Shown: positions 1 to 5,241, counted from the stretch's first letter. The stretch is DNA of 6,767 bases from Lachnospiraceae bacterium UBA4317 (GCA_002394525.1 DGUF01000148.1:1-6767), one strand, 5' to 3'. The notes: generated from the sequence alone by a model not told the origin. Translations and numbers: made by a program.

Positions 1-356
1 CGGGAAGCGAAGGACTTCTCGTTCTGTGTGCACTGGACAAGGATCTCAGTGTCCTTGACAGCGGTCACGGTGATCTTGTTGCCGCCGGATACATGCAGAG
101 CCCAGGGGCCCTCGGTAAAGACGTCTTTTCTGGAGACGGTCTTCTCGCCTTCCGCCCACTTGAAGGTCACTTCGCCGGAGAGCAGAAGAACGGCGATCTC
201 CTCGCCTTCTCTGCAGAACTCTCTGGTGGTTCCGGCTGCCATGCGGTAGACGCGGACGTCCATGAGCATGTCGCGGTACTCGTTGTCATATGTGGAAAGG
301 ATCTCCTCACCGTTCTCGTCGAAGGTGGGATATCCGAATAATTTCTTTTCTACCAT
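1..356 (-). CDS. iolB: 5-deoxy-glucuronate isomerase IolB, N-terminal part (cut by window edge)
   Basis: Partial gene: 118 codons are visible from the ATG at 354-356, and the frame stays open to the left edge. IolB is a cytoplasmic cupin-type isomerase that converts 5-deoxy-glucuronate, the IolD product, into 2-deoxy-5-keto-gluconate. The protein opens MVEKKLFGYPTFDENGEEIL. Further on it shows RVYRMAAGTTREF, EEIAVLLLSGEVTF, a DVFTEGPWALHV segment and a terminal EILVQCTQNEK. These are the strand pattern and the closing 'alanine/cysteine-x-S/T-x-x-E' style segment I associate with the first cupin domain of KduI/IolB proteins. The second cupin domain, which carries the metal ligands, would lie beyond the edge, so intactness cannot be judged. 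AAGGA lies about 10 bases ahead of the start. The gene follows iolD in the same direction after about 213 bases with no U-tract terminator, so co-transcription is likely. The family call rests on remembered sequence patterns. Confidence 0.85.
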   Translation of the reverse strand, partial: MVEKKLFGYPTFDENGEEILSTYDNEYRDMLMDVRVYRMAAGTTREFCREGEEIAVLLLSGEVTFKWAEGEKTVSRKDVFTEGPWALHVSGGNKITVTAVKDTEILVQCTQNEKSFAS

Positions 357-569
357 TTTCAATCATTCCTTTCCCTCAGGCATCGCCGGCCCGGATCCGG
401 TCCCGCCGGGATCTCCGGGTGCCCTGCAGCCTGATTCTGCCGTATGCAGTCTGCGGGATAACGCTCCTGCCCCGCCGGATCCAGAGGACCCGGCGGGAAC
501 AGGGAACTGACATATCGTTTTTATGGTCTGCCGTCCAGGGTCAGGTCCTGTCTGAACAGGGACCCGTCA
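357..569 (-). other. GC-rich structured spacer between iolD and iolB
   Basis: No gene is supported in this 213-base spacer. In the minus-strand transcript, 497-471 can fold into a very stable hairpin: CCCGCCGG pairs with CCGGCGGG, the stem continues through a G-U pair and three further pairs, and the loop is only three bases. No run of U follows, so it does not look like a terminator. A smaller hairpin lies just past the iolD stop (544-551 with 556-564, one bulged base, loop 552-555). A perfect 10-base palindrome CCGGATCCGG is at 391-400. I see no convincing promoter here. The structures could act in mRNA processing or stability between iolD and iolB, which is inference. Confidence 0.5.
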
Positions 570-2501
570 TCAATACTTCCTGGCCTCAGCTCTGCGGTCA
601 AGGACCTCCTGAGCTGCCTCGCGGACAGTCTCACTGTCGGAGACCATAGCCATACCGACATTCCACCAGGAGCCATAGCCGTCTGTCATGGTCTTGGGAA
701 CGATCTTGAGATCGAACAGGCAGGCGACGGTCTGCTTCTTGGAGTCGAGGATGGCGTCACGGAGCTCTTCGACGCTCTTGCAGGAGTAGGTCTTCATGCC
801 GTAAGCTTCGCCGATCTTGGTGTAATCGGTGGGAACCAGATCTCCGCAGGGCTTCTTGCCGTCAGTGTAACGGAACTCGGTCGCGATGGAGCCGATGCCG
901 TGGGTCATTTCCAGGTTGTTGATGCAGCCGAAACCGCAGTTGTCGAAGACCAGGATGTTGGTCTTGCGGCGCTCCTGCATGATGGTGCCCAGCTCGGAGT
1001 TGAGCATCTGGAAACCGGAATCGCCGATGCAGGTGTACTCTTCGTTGTCGGGCTCAGCCATCTTGACGCCGAGGGATGCACCGACTTCATAGCCCATGCA
1101 GGAGTAGCCGTACTCTACATGGTAGCCGCCGCGCTTGTCGGTCTTCCACACACGCTGCAGGCAGCTGGGAAGGGAACCGCCGGCGGTGATGACGGTGTCG
1201 TTGGGACCCATGAGGGCATTGAGGGTAGCCAGAGCAGCGGTCTGGGTGAGGGAGGTGCCGTAGAGACGGACGAACTCCGGAACGGTCCTGGGATCGCGGG
1301 CTTTGATGATGGGCTCGAAATCCTCGCCTGTGCAGACGATGCCGCCCAGACGTGCAAGCTCGGCATCCCACTCGGCCTTGGCTTCAGCGATCTCGTTGGT
1401 GTAAGCGCTCTTGTAGCCCTTTGCGCGCAGGATCTCAGCCAGAGCCTGGACAGTGACCTTCGCGTCGCCGACAGCCTTGACGGCGTCGAACTTGTAGGCG
1501 TGATAGCGGTTGTTGTTGATGGAGACGAAGCGGACGCCTTCCTTCTGGAAGAGCCACTTGGAGCTGGTGGTGAAGTCGCTCATCCTGGTGCCGATCGCGA
1601 TGATGCAGTCAGCATCCTTGGCCAGCTTGTTGGAAGCGGATGTGCCGGTCACGCCGATGCCGCCGAGGCAGTAGGGGTGGCTGGACTTGCAGGCGCTCTT
1701 TCCGCCCTGGGACTCGCCGAAAGGAATGCCGAACTCTTCGCAGAAGTTCTCGACGACCTCACCGGCCAGGGAGTAGCGGACACCGCCGCCGACGATGATG
1801 AGGGGCTTCTTGGAGGCGAGGATCTCAGCCGCGATGTCTTCCAGCTCTTCCTGTACGGCGACAGGACGGGTGATGCGGTGAACTCTCTTCTTGAAGAAGC
1901 TCTCGGGATAGTCGTAGTACTCGCCCTCGACGTCCTGAGGAAGGCCGATCGCGACAGCGCCGGTCTCGGCGGGATCGGTCAGGACACGCATGGCGTTGAT
2001 CATGGCGCTCATCAGCTGCTCAGGCCTCTGGATGCGGTCCCAGTACTTGGTCACGGGCTTGAAGGCATCGTTGGTGGTCGTAGCAAGGCTGTTGGACTGC
2101 TCGAGCTGCTGCAGCACGGGATCGGGCTGCCTGGAAGCGAATGTATCCGCGGGGAATACGAGCAGCGGAATGTTGTTGACAGTGGCGGTCGCGCATGCAA
2201 CGACCATGTTGGCGGAGCCGGGGCCTACGGAAGCGGCGCAGGGGATGATCTTCTTGCGGTCGCTCTGCTTTGCGAAAGCGATGGCGGCGTGGCACATACC
2301 CTGCTCATTGCGGCCCTGCATGACATGGATGGAACCGGGATTGCGGTCCAGAGCCTCACCGAGGCCGACTGCGATGCCGTGACCAAAGATCGTGAAGAAA
2401 TCGTTGACGAACTTGGTCTCTTCGCCGTCCATGCAGACATACTGATTGTCAAGGAATTTGACGATCGCCTGTGCGGTTGTCAGTCTGAGAGTTTTTTCCA
2501 T
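570..2501 (-). CDS. iolD: 3D-(3,5/4)-trihydroxycyclohexane-1,2-dione hydrolase IolD
   Basis: Complete gene of 643 residues, the usual length for IolD. This thiamine-diphosphate enzyme opens the inositol-derived trihydroxycyclohexane-dione ring to give 5-deoxy-glucuronate in the cytoplasm. The fold is that of the acetolactate-synthase family in three parts. The N-terminal TPP-pyrimidine domain has the activating glutamate in GRNEQGMCHAAIAFAK (E66) and the IolD-like AASVGPGSANMV at 89-100. A central domain (about 210-365) contains IIVGGGVRYS. The C-terminal TPP-diphosphate domain has GDSGFQMLNSEL from 493 and FDNCGFGCINNLEM from 519. The diphosphate motif reads GDS rather than the usual GDG, but the metal-binding D494 and the distal asparagines remain. 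The ATG at 2501 is chosen over an in-frame ATG at 2570 because GAGGTG (2506-2511) lies five bases upstream, the protein then begins MEKTLRLTTAQ, and the longer form would translate through a terminator-like hairpin. It lies downstream of the transaldolase-like gene and upstream of iolB. Confidence 0.95.
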   Translation of the reverse strand: MEKTLRLTTAQAIVKFLDNQYVCMDGEETKFVNDFFTIFGHGIAVGLGEALDRNPGSIHVMQGRNEQGMCHAAIAFAKQSDRKKIIPCAASVGPGSANMVVACATATVNNIPLLVFPADTFASRQPDPVLQQLEQSNSLATTTNDAFKPVTKYWDRIQRPEQLMSAMINAMRVLTDPAETGAVAIGLPQDVEGEYYDYPESFFKKRVHRITRPVAVQEELEDIAAEILASKKPLIIVGGGVRYSLAGEVVENFCEEFGIPFGESQGGKSACKSSHPYCLGGIGVTGTSASNKLAKDADCIIAIGTRMSDFTTSSKWLFQKEGVRFVSINNNRYHAYKFDAVKAVGDAKVTVQALAEILRAKGYKSAYTNEIAEAKAEWDAELARLGGIVCTGEDFEPIIKARDPRTVPEFVRLYGTSLTQTAALATLNALMGPNDTVITAGGSLPSCLQRVWKTDKRGGYHVEYGYSCMGYEVGASLGVKMAEPDNEEYTCIGDSGFQMLNSELGTIMQERRKTNILVFDNCGFGCINNLEMTHGIGSIATEFRYTDGKKPCGDLVPTDYTKIGEAYGMKTYSCKSVEELRDAILDSKKQTVACLFDLKIVPKTMTDGYGSWWNVGMAMVSDSETVREAAQEVLDRRAEARKY

Positions 2502-2505
2502 ATAA

Positions 2506-2511
2506 CACCTC
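2506..2511 (-). promoter_or_regulatory. Ribosome binding site of iolD
   Basis: The minus strand reads GAGGTG followed by four to five bases and the ATG at 2501. This site decides the start codon. It begins about 12 bases after the U-tract of the upstream hairpin, so any folding or termination there would directly affect iolD expression. Confidence 0.75.
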
Positions 2512-2520
2512 ACATTACGG

Positions 2521-2563
2521 TATAAAAATGGCGGCCTGCCGTGACCTTCACACGACAGGCCGC
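2521..2563 (-). terminator. Rho-independent terminator-like hairpin between the transaldolase-like gene and iolD
   Basis: On the minus-strand RNA a 13-pair stem forms between 2563-2551 and 2543-2531 (GCGGCCUGUCGUG with CACGGCAGGCCGC, one U-G pair). The loop is seven bases (2550-2544), and CAUUUUUAUA follows with five U at 2528-2524. This is a textbook intrinsic terminator beginning about 43 bases after the transaldolase-like stop. It also sits only about 20 bases ahead of the iolD start, leaving no room for a promoter downstream of it. It therefore probably acts as a partial terminator or processing/stability element that lowers iolD and iolB relative to the first gene, rather than as an operon end. 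Confidence 0.8.
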
Positions 2564-2605
2564 GTTCCACTCAAATCAGATTCGTATGCCGAAAGAAATT
2601 TAAGA

Positions 2606-3664
2606 TCAGACTACCATGTAGCCGCGGATCAGCTGAACAAGGCTGTCATAGCCGCCCAGGAACTGCTTCATGGTCGCAAGGAATGCGCCGTAGTGCTGGA
2701 ACTCCTCGGGCTTGAGGCCGTCGGGCTCATAAGCCTGGATGAACTCAGGGATCTGCTTGAGGCAGTTGAGATAGAACTCATCAACGGGAGTGTCCATGTT
2801 GTTCTTCATCTCGATCCAGTCGCAGTTCGCGAACTTTCTCTGCCAGTCAGAGGTGATGGTGAAGATGATGTCGCCGCCGAGGAAATCAACATAGTGGTGA
2901 TAGTTTCTGTAAGCAGCGGTCAGCAGAGTGGTGCGGAAGCCTCTCTCCTTGTAAACCTTGTATGCGTTCTTCATGACTGCAACGCCTGCCAGGTCAAGAG
3001 CCTCTGCGGGAACGCAGATGTCGCTTGCCTTGACAACGTTCTTGAGGTAATCATCGGTACGGCCGATCATGATGGTGCAGACGGGGTGCATCCAGGAAGT
3101 ATCAAGGCCCTCAGCCTCTCTTCTCTTGAGACCGCGCTCGACTGCCTCACCGACTGCGACTGCCTGTGCGCAGGTGAAGGAAACGGTAGCGTTGATGGAA
3201 ACTCCGCGATAGGTCAGCTCCTCGAAAGCCTCGACGCCTGCCTTGGAGGTAGGAGCCTTGATCTGGCTGTTGGGAACCAGAGCTGCAAGCTTGCAGGCCT
3301 GCTCAACCATGAGATCCTTGTTGGTGTAGTACTTGGCATTGGTCTGGAAGGAGATGCGGCCCTTCTGACCATGGGACTCCTCGAACATAGGAAGAAGGAG
3401 CTTGGAAGCCTTTGTGCCGAGCTTGCCAATGATATCCCATGCAACATCATCCTCAGTCCATGTAGGATTCTCAGCGATGACCTGCTTGATGGTGTCTTCC
3501 CAGTCAGGAAGCTCTTTCTTCAGAACGTTGCCGACGATAACAGGGTTGGTGGTGGCACCGGAACCGCCGTTCTCGATCGCATATGCCAGCTCCTTGCAGC
3601 TGCAGGAATCATTCCAGAACTCAGTCTGCGGGAAGGTTGCTACCATTTCGTTTAATTTGGACAT
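2606..3664 (-). CDS. Transaldolase-family protein (class I Schiff-base aldolase fold) in an inositol operon
   Basis: Complete gene of 352 residues, somewhat longer than E. coli TalB (about 317) and much longer than the FSA/TalC type (about 220). Visible transaldolase landmarks are D19 in FWNDSCS (acid/base), GATTNP at 36-41, the Schiff-base lysine K136 in SQIKAPTSKAGVEAFEEL, T160 and the AQA in NATVSFTCAQA, and R202 in MIGR. By eye alignment several positions differ from TalB. The segment holding TalB E96 (STEVDAR) reads SFQTNAK, giving Q107, as in fructose-6-phosphate aldolase. The SPFVGR segment reads TIMIGR, with M199 in place of F178. A C-terminal extension of roughly 60-80 residues (from about 280) has no motif I recognise. 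The enzyme should form a dihydroxyacetone Schiff base; the true donor and acceptor are unknown. Its place directly upstream of iolD and iolB suggests a role in inositol breakdown (inference). The start is ATG at 3664, with AAAGGGG at 3672-3678. Confidence 0.85.
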   Translation of the reverse strand: MSKLNEMVATFPQTEFWNDSCSCKELAYAIENGGSGATTNPVIVGNVLKKELPDWEDTIKQVIAENPTWTEDDVAWDIIGKLGTKASKLLLPMFEESHGQKGRISFQTNAKYYTNKDLMVEQACKLAALVPNSQIKAPTSKAGVEAFEELTYRGVSINATVSFTCAQAVAVGEAVERGLKRREAEGLDTSWMHPVCTIMIGRTDDYLKNVVKASDICVPAEALDLAGVAVMKNAYKVYKERGFRTTLLTAAYRNYHHYVDFLGGDIIFTITSDWQRKFANCDWIEMKNNMDTPVDEFYLNCLKQIPEFIQAYEPDGLKPEEFQHYGAFLATMKQFLGGYDSLVQLIRGYMVV

Positions 3665-3671
3665 CTTTTTA

Positions 3672-3678
3672 CCCCTTT
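3672..3678 (-). promoter_or_regulatory. Ribosome binding site of the transaldolase-like gene
   Basis: The minus strand reads AAAGGGG, seven bases ahead of the ATG at 3664, which supports that start. Confidence 0.65.
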
Positions 3679-3714
3679 CTTAAAATGAGTAGATACAGAT
3701 TATTGCTGTCAAAC

Positions 3715-3743
3715 ATTTTACCACATTCAAGGAATTTCGGCAA
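3715..3743 (-). promoter_or_regulatory. Candidate promoter P1 for the transaldolase-iolD-iolB operon
   Basis: The minus strand has TTGCCG (3738-3743, four of six matches to the -35 consensus), a 17-base spacer ending in TGG, and TAAAAT (3715-3720, five of six to the -10 consensus, with an extended TGn). Transcription would start near 3708, giving a leader of about 44 bases. Two motif copies (3752-3759 and 3763-3770) lie immediately upstream of the -35 box. This is a sigma-70/SigA-type prediction from pattern only. Confidence 0.5.
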
Positions 3744-3750
3744 AATAATT

Positions 3751-3770
3751 TCGCGTGCTTTTTGCGTGCG
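3751..3770 (-). promoter_or_regulatory. Tandem operator-like sites upstream of P1
   Basis: The plus strand reads TCGCGTGCTT followed directly by TTTGCGTGCG. These are two copies of the GCGTGC core spaced 11 bases centre to centre, about one helical turn. The second differs by one base from the TGCGTGCA motif found in the lacI promoter. They are probably part of the LacI-family regulator's target array (inference). Confidence 0.4.
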
Positions 3771-3796
3771 ATTTTGCTTTGTTTCTTTGTGCATTT

Positions 3797-3840
3797 AGGA
3801 TAGCACGCGAGGGGTTTGCGTGCAAGGGTTTTTTAAAAAA
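3797..3840 (-). promoter_or_regulatory. Candidate promoter P2 with overlapping operator and AT-rich upstream element
   Basis: The minus strand has TTGCAC (3820-3825), a 17-base spacer and TATCCT (3797-3802) preceded by TGC, an extended -10. The perfect T6A6 palindrome at 3829-3840 lies just upstream, like an UP element. An inverted repeat of the motif core (GCACGC at 3803-3808 and GCGTGC at 3818-3823) covers the spacer and -35, where a repressor would block RNA polymerase. The -35 match is weak, so P1 and P2 are alternatives or may both work. Confidence 0.35.
3817..3824. promoter_or_regulatory. Operator-like site TGCGTGCA
   Basis: An exact TGCRYGCA site flanked as TTTGCGTGCAAG, making it nearly symmetric over 10 bases (TTGC-GT-GCAA less the variable centre). 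It overlaps the -35 box of candidate P2 and matches the site in the spacer of the lacI promoter. Assignment to the LacI-family regulator is inference from this sharing. Confidence 0.45.
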
Positions 3841-3928
3841 CTTTTCCGTTTCTCTGTAATGCACAATTCAGGCATCTTTCTTTTGTGCAACTTTTAGGGT
3901 TTTATTGTCTCCAGGCCGCCGTCCTGTC

Positions 3929-3956
3929 AGAGTTTGTCAACAAAAAAACAAACTCT
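3929..3956. repeat. 9-bp inverted repeat with A-rich loop
   Basis: AGAGTTTGT (3929-3937) and ACAAACTCT (3948-3956) are perfect inverted copies around a 10-base loop. Neither strand has a U-run after the stem, so it does not look like a terminator. It could be an operator or an incidental hairpin; function is unknown. Confidence 0.4.
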
Positions 3957-4000
3957 CCCCCGCCGCTGCCCTCTGGTCTTTTGGCAAAGTGCAATAAAAC

Positions 4001-4031
4001 AAAAAATGCACGCAAAATCTGCGTGCATTTT
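4001..4031 (-). terminator. Rho-independent terminator of lacI, whose stem carries two operator motifs
   Basis: Perfect 12-base arms, AAAATGCACGCA (4003-4014) and TGCGTGCATTTT (4020-4031), are separated by five bases. In the minus-strand RNA the stem runs directly into six U (4006-4001) and then GUUUU. This fits the intrinsic terminator of lacI, whose stop codon is about 85 bases upstream. Each arm contains an exact TGCRYGCA motif, so the same DNA might also be bound by the regulator (inference). Confidence 0.75.
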
Positions 4032-4054
4032 CCTTGAATTTTCTTCTTCACCGG

Positions 4055-4100
4055 TGCGTGCATGTGCACATTCTCTATGTGTGCTGCACACACCTGTGCA
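4055..4100. repeat. Cluster of TGYGCA palindromes just after lacI
   Basis: The stretch holds TGCGTGCA (4055-4062), the perfect palindrome ATGTGCACAT (4062-4071), the perfect 15-base palindrome TGTGTGCTGCACACA (4078-4092, single central base) and TGTGCA (4095-4100). It is in the 3' untranslated part of lacI. The cores resemble the operator-like motif of the nearby promoters, so these may be auxiliary binding sites; no role is proven. Confidence 0.45.
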
Positions 4101-4116
4101 TGACAGCGCCTGCTTT

Positions 4117-5136
4117 CTACAGGTTGTACTTTGTCCGGATCGTGATATCCGTCAGGATCTGTTCCTGTTCCGGCTGCTGGTTTTTCTGAATGAGATCGGC
4201 CAGAAGATGGGGCGGACGGTAGCCCTGCACATACCCGTTCTGGTCGATCAGGAAGTCGGCCTTATCCTCACAGAGGGCCTTTTCGTTTTTGGGAGTCTGG
4301 TCATAAATGATCACATGGGGCCTCTTTTCCAGTCCCAGCGCGTCAAAAGCCGCCCAGATCCCGTCCTGGCCGCCGGAGACGAGGAGGATCCCGTCGAGAT
4401 CGGGATTCGCGCGCAGGGTGTTGGTGACGATCTTTTCCACTTCGCCGGCGTCATCAAAGCTTCCCTGGACTCCGACGATCTCCATACCGGGGCAGGAGGC
4501 CTTCGTCTCCTCCACGAAGCCCGCGACCCGGGAGATGTTGACGTGGTTGGTGAAGTATCCGGTGATCACGAGAATCTTTCCGCTGCCCCCGGTCAGCATC
4601 TTCATGAGCCCCGCCGCGGTCCGTCCGCTTTTGACATTGTCCATGCCGACAAAGCAGCGGCGCCGGGTTCCCACGATGTCGCAGTTAAAGGTCACGACAG
4701 GGATATTGTCGTCGATCAGCTCATTGATCTTCTCACGGACGCCCTCTGTGTCCACGGGCATCAGGGCCAGCCCGTCGATCCCCTCGCGGCGAAGCTCTTC
4801 CATCGCCTCGATCTGCTCCTTTGCGTCCACGGAATAGCTCTCCCGCAAAAGCACTTCGACCTCCCTGTCCTGCAGCTCCTGGACCGCCTCCCGGATCCCG
4901 CGGTTGATCTCGCGCATAAAGGAAGCCCCCGCGAGCTGGGTCACGATCCCGATCCTGCAGGACCTTCTCCTGGCATTCGTCTTGCGGGGTTTTTTCACAT
5001 AGCCCATTTCCTCCGCTGTCCTGCGGATCTTCTCGGCCACCTCGGGATCCACTCTCCCCCGATTATTGAGCGCGCGGTCCACGGTCCCCCGCGAGACCCC
5101 TGTCGCATCCGCGATCTGCTGTACTGTCACTGCCAA
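4117..5136 (-). CDS. LacI-family transcriptional regulator, probable regulator of the inositol operon
   Basis: Complete gene of 339 residues from a TTG start. The N-terminal helix-turn-helix is clear: TVQQIADATGVSRGTVDRAL at 4-23, then NNRGRVDPEVAEKIRRTAEE and the linker region to about 55. The rest (60-339) is a periplasmic-binding-protein-like sensor domain of the sugar-binding type, starting RIGIVTQ. It contains GLALMPVD, NIPVVTFNCDI, GRTAAGLM, GKILVITGYFTNH and DGILLVSGGQDG, as expected for a cytoplasmic sensor of a sugar or polyol. The TTG at 5136 is chosen because AAGGGGG lies eight bases upstream and the protein then starts MAVTVQQIA like other family members. An earlier in-frame TTG at 5175 would fall at about the predicted transcription start. 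The gene has its own promoter and terminator and precedes the transaldolase-iolD-iolB genes. An inositol-related effector is likely from context only. Confidence 0.93.
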   Translation of the reverse strand: MAVTVQQIADATGVSRGTVDRALNNRGRVDPEVAEKIRRTAEEMGYVKKPRKTNARRRSCRIGIVTQLAGASFMREINRGIREAVQELQDREVEVLLRESYSVDAKEQIEAMEELRREGIDGLALMPVDTEGVREKINELIDDNIPVVTFNCDIVGTRRRCFVGMDNVKSGRTAAGLMKMLTGGSGKILVITGYFTNHVNISRVAGFVEETKASCPGMEIVGVQGSFDDAGEVEKIVTNTLRANPDLDGILLVSGGQDGIWAAFDALGLEKRPHVIIYDQTPKNEKALCEDKADFLIDQNGYVQGYRPPHLLADLIQKNQQPEQEQILTDITIRTKYNL

Positions 5137-5144
5137 GGTCTTAT

Positions 5145-5151
5145 CCCCCTT
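5145..5151 (-). promoter_or_regulatory. Ribosome binding site that sets the TTG start of lacI
   Basis: The minus strand reads AAGGGGG with an eight-base gap to the TTG at 5134-5136. No comparable site exists ahead of the in-frame TTG at 5175. Confidence 0.75.
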
Positions 5152-5177
5152 CGTGTGCTTTATTTCTATTAGCAATC

Positions 5178-5206
5178 ATTATACAGGATTTGCACGCAGT
5201 AAACAA
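5178..5206 (-). promoter_or_regulatory. lacI promoter with operator-like site in its spacer
   Basis: The minus strand has TTGTTT (5201-5206), a 17-base spacer and a perfect TATAAT (5178-5183). Transcription would begin near 5171, giving a leader of about 35 bases to the TTG start. The spacer contains an exact TGCRYGCA motif (5191-5198), an ideal place for repression, so negative autoregulation is likely. Confidence 0.75.
5191..5198. promoter_or_regulatory. Operator-like site TGCACGCA in the lacI promoter
   Basis: An exact motif between the -35 and -10 boxes, flanked TTTGCACGCAGT. It is shared with sites ahead of the transaldolase-like gene. It is probably bound by the LacI-family protein encoded next to it (inference). 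Confidence 0.5.
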
Positions 5207-5233
5207 GAGGATTTAAAAAATGCACAGCCGTTA

Positions 5234-5241
5234 TGCACGCA
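5234..5241. promoter_or_regulatory. Second operator-like site upstream of the lacI promoter
   Basis: An exact TGCACGCA followed by AAAA, 43 bases centre to centre from the site in the promoter spacer, close to four helical turns. A partial copy (TGCACAGC, 5221-5228) lies between. This spacing would suit cooperative binding or a small loop (inference). Confidence 0.4.

Larger units (their letters stand above)
3665..4116. other. Gene-free control region between lacI and the transaldolase-like gene
   Basis: This 452-base AT-rich stretch has no supported gene. Reading in the direction of transcription (right to left), it holds a cluster of TGYGCA palindromes just after the lacI stop, the lacI terminator, and a 9-pair inverted repeat with an A-rich loop. 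It then holds a T6A6 palindrome (3829-3840), operator-like TGCRYGCA sites, and two candidate promoters for the operon ahead of the transaldolase-like start at 3664. The length and density of repeated motifs are much more than a simple promoter needs, consistent with a regulated control region. Confidence 0.7.

Noticed and set aside
1417..1428. TTTGCGCGCAGG as another operator site
   Set aside because: It matches TGCRYGCA only with a GC centre and is inside iolD coding sequence, far from any promoter.
900..2525. A 541-codon open frame on the plus strand opposite iolD
   Set aside because: It lies antisense to a clear IolD, and its translation is a low-complexity mix of Ala, Gly, Val, Asp and Leu with no family pattern. 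Codon bias of the real gene leaves the opposite strand free of stops.
2528..3655. A 375-codon plus-strand frame opposite the transaldolase-like gene
   Set aside because: It is a mirror of a conserved protein with catalytic motifs on the other strand. It also starts inside the terminator hairpin region and has no recognisable domain.
3894..3945. TTGACA (3940-3945 region, minus strand) as the -35 of a further promoter
   Set aside because: The -35 match is perfect, but no -10 box lies at 16-18 bases; the nearest AT-rich stretch (AATAAA) is far too distant from it, and only a weak CTGACA-18-AATAAA alternative exists.
3902..4093. A 63-codon minus-strand frame between lacI and the transaldolase-like gene
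   Set aside because: It spans the lacI terminator stem and the palindrome cluster, lacks a good ribosome site and shows no protein pattern.
3751..4100. Repeated short motifs considered as a CRISPR array
   Set aside because: The repeats are only about 8 bases, irregularly spaced and in both orientations. This fits transcription-factor sites, not CRISPR repeats of 23 bases or more with regular spacers.
3934..5172. A 412-codon plus-strand frame opposite lacI
   Set aside because: It is antisense to an unmistakable LacI-family protein and runs through the lacI terminator and palindromes, with no domain pattern.
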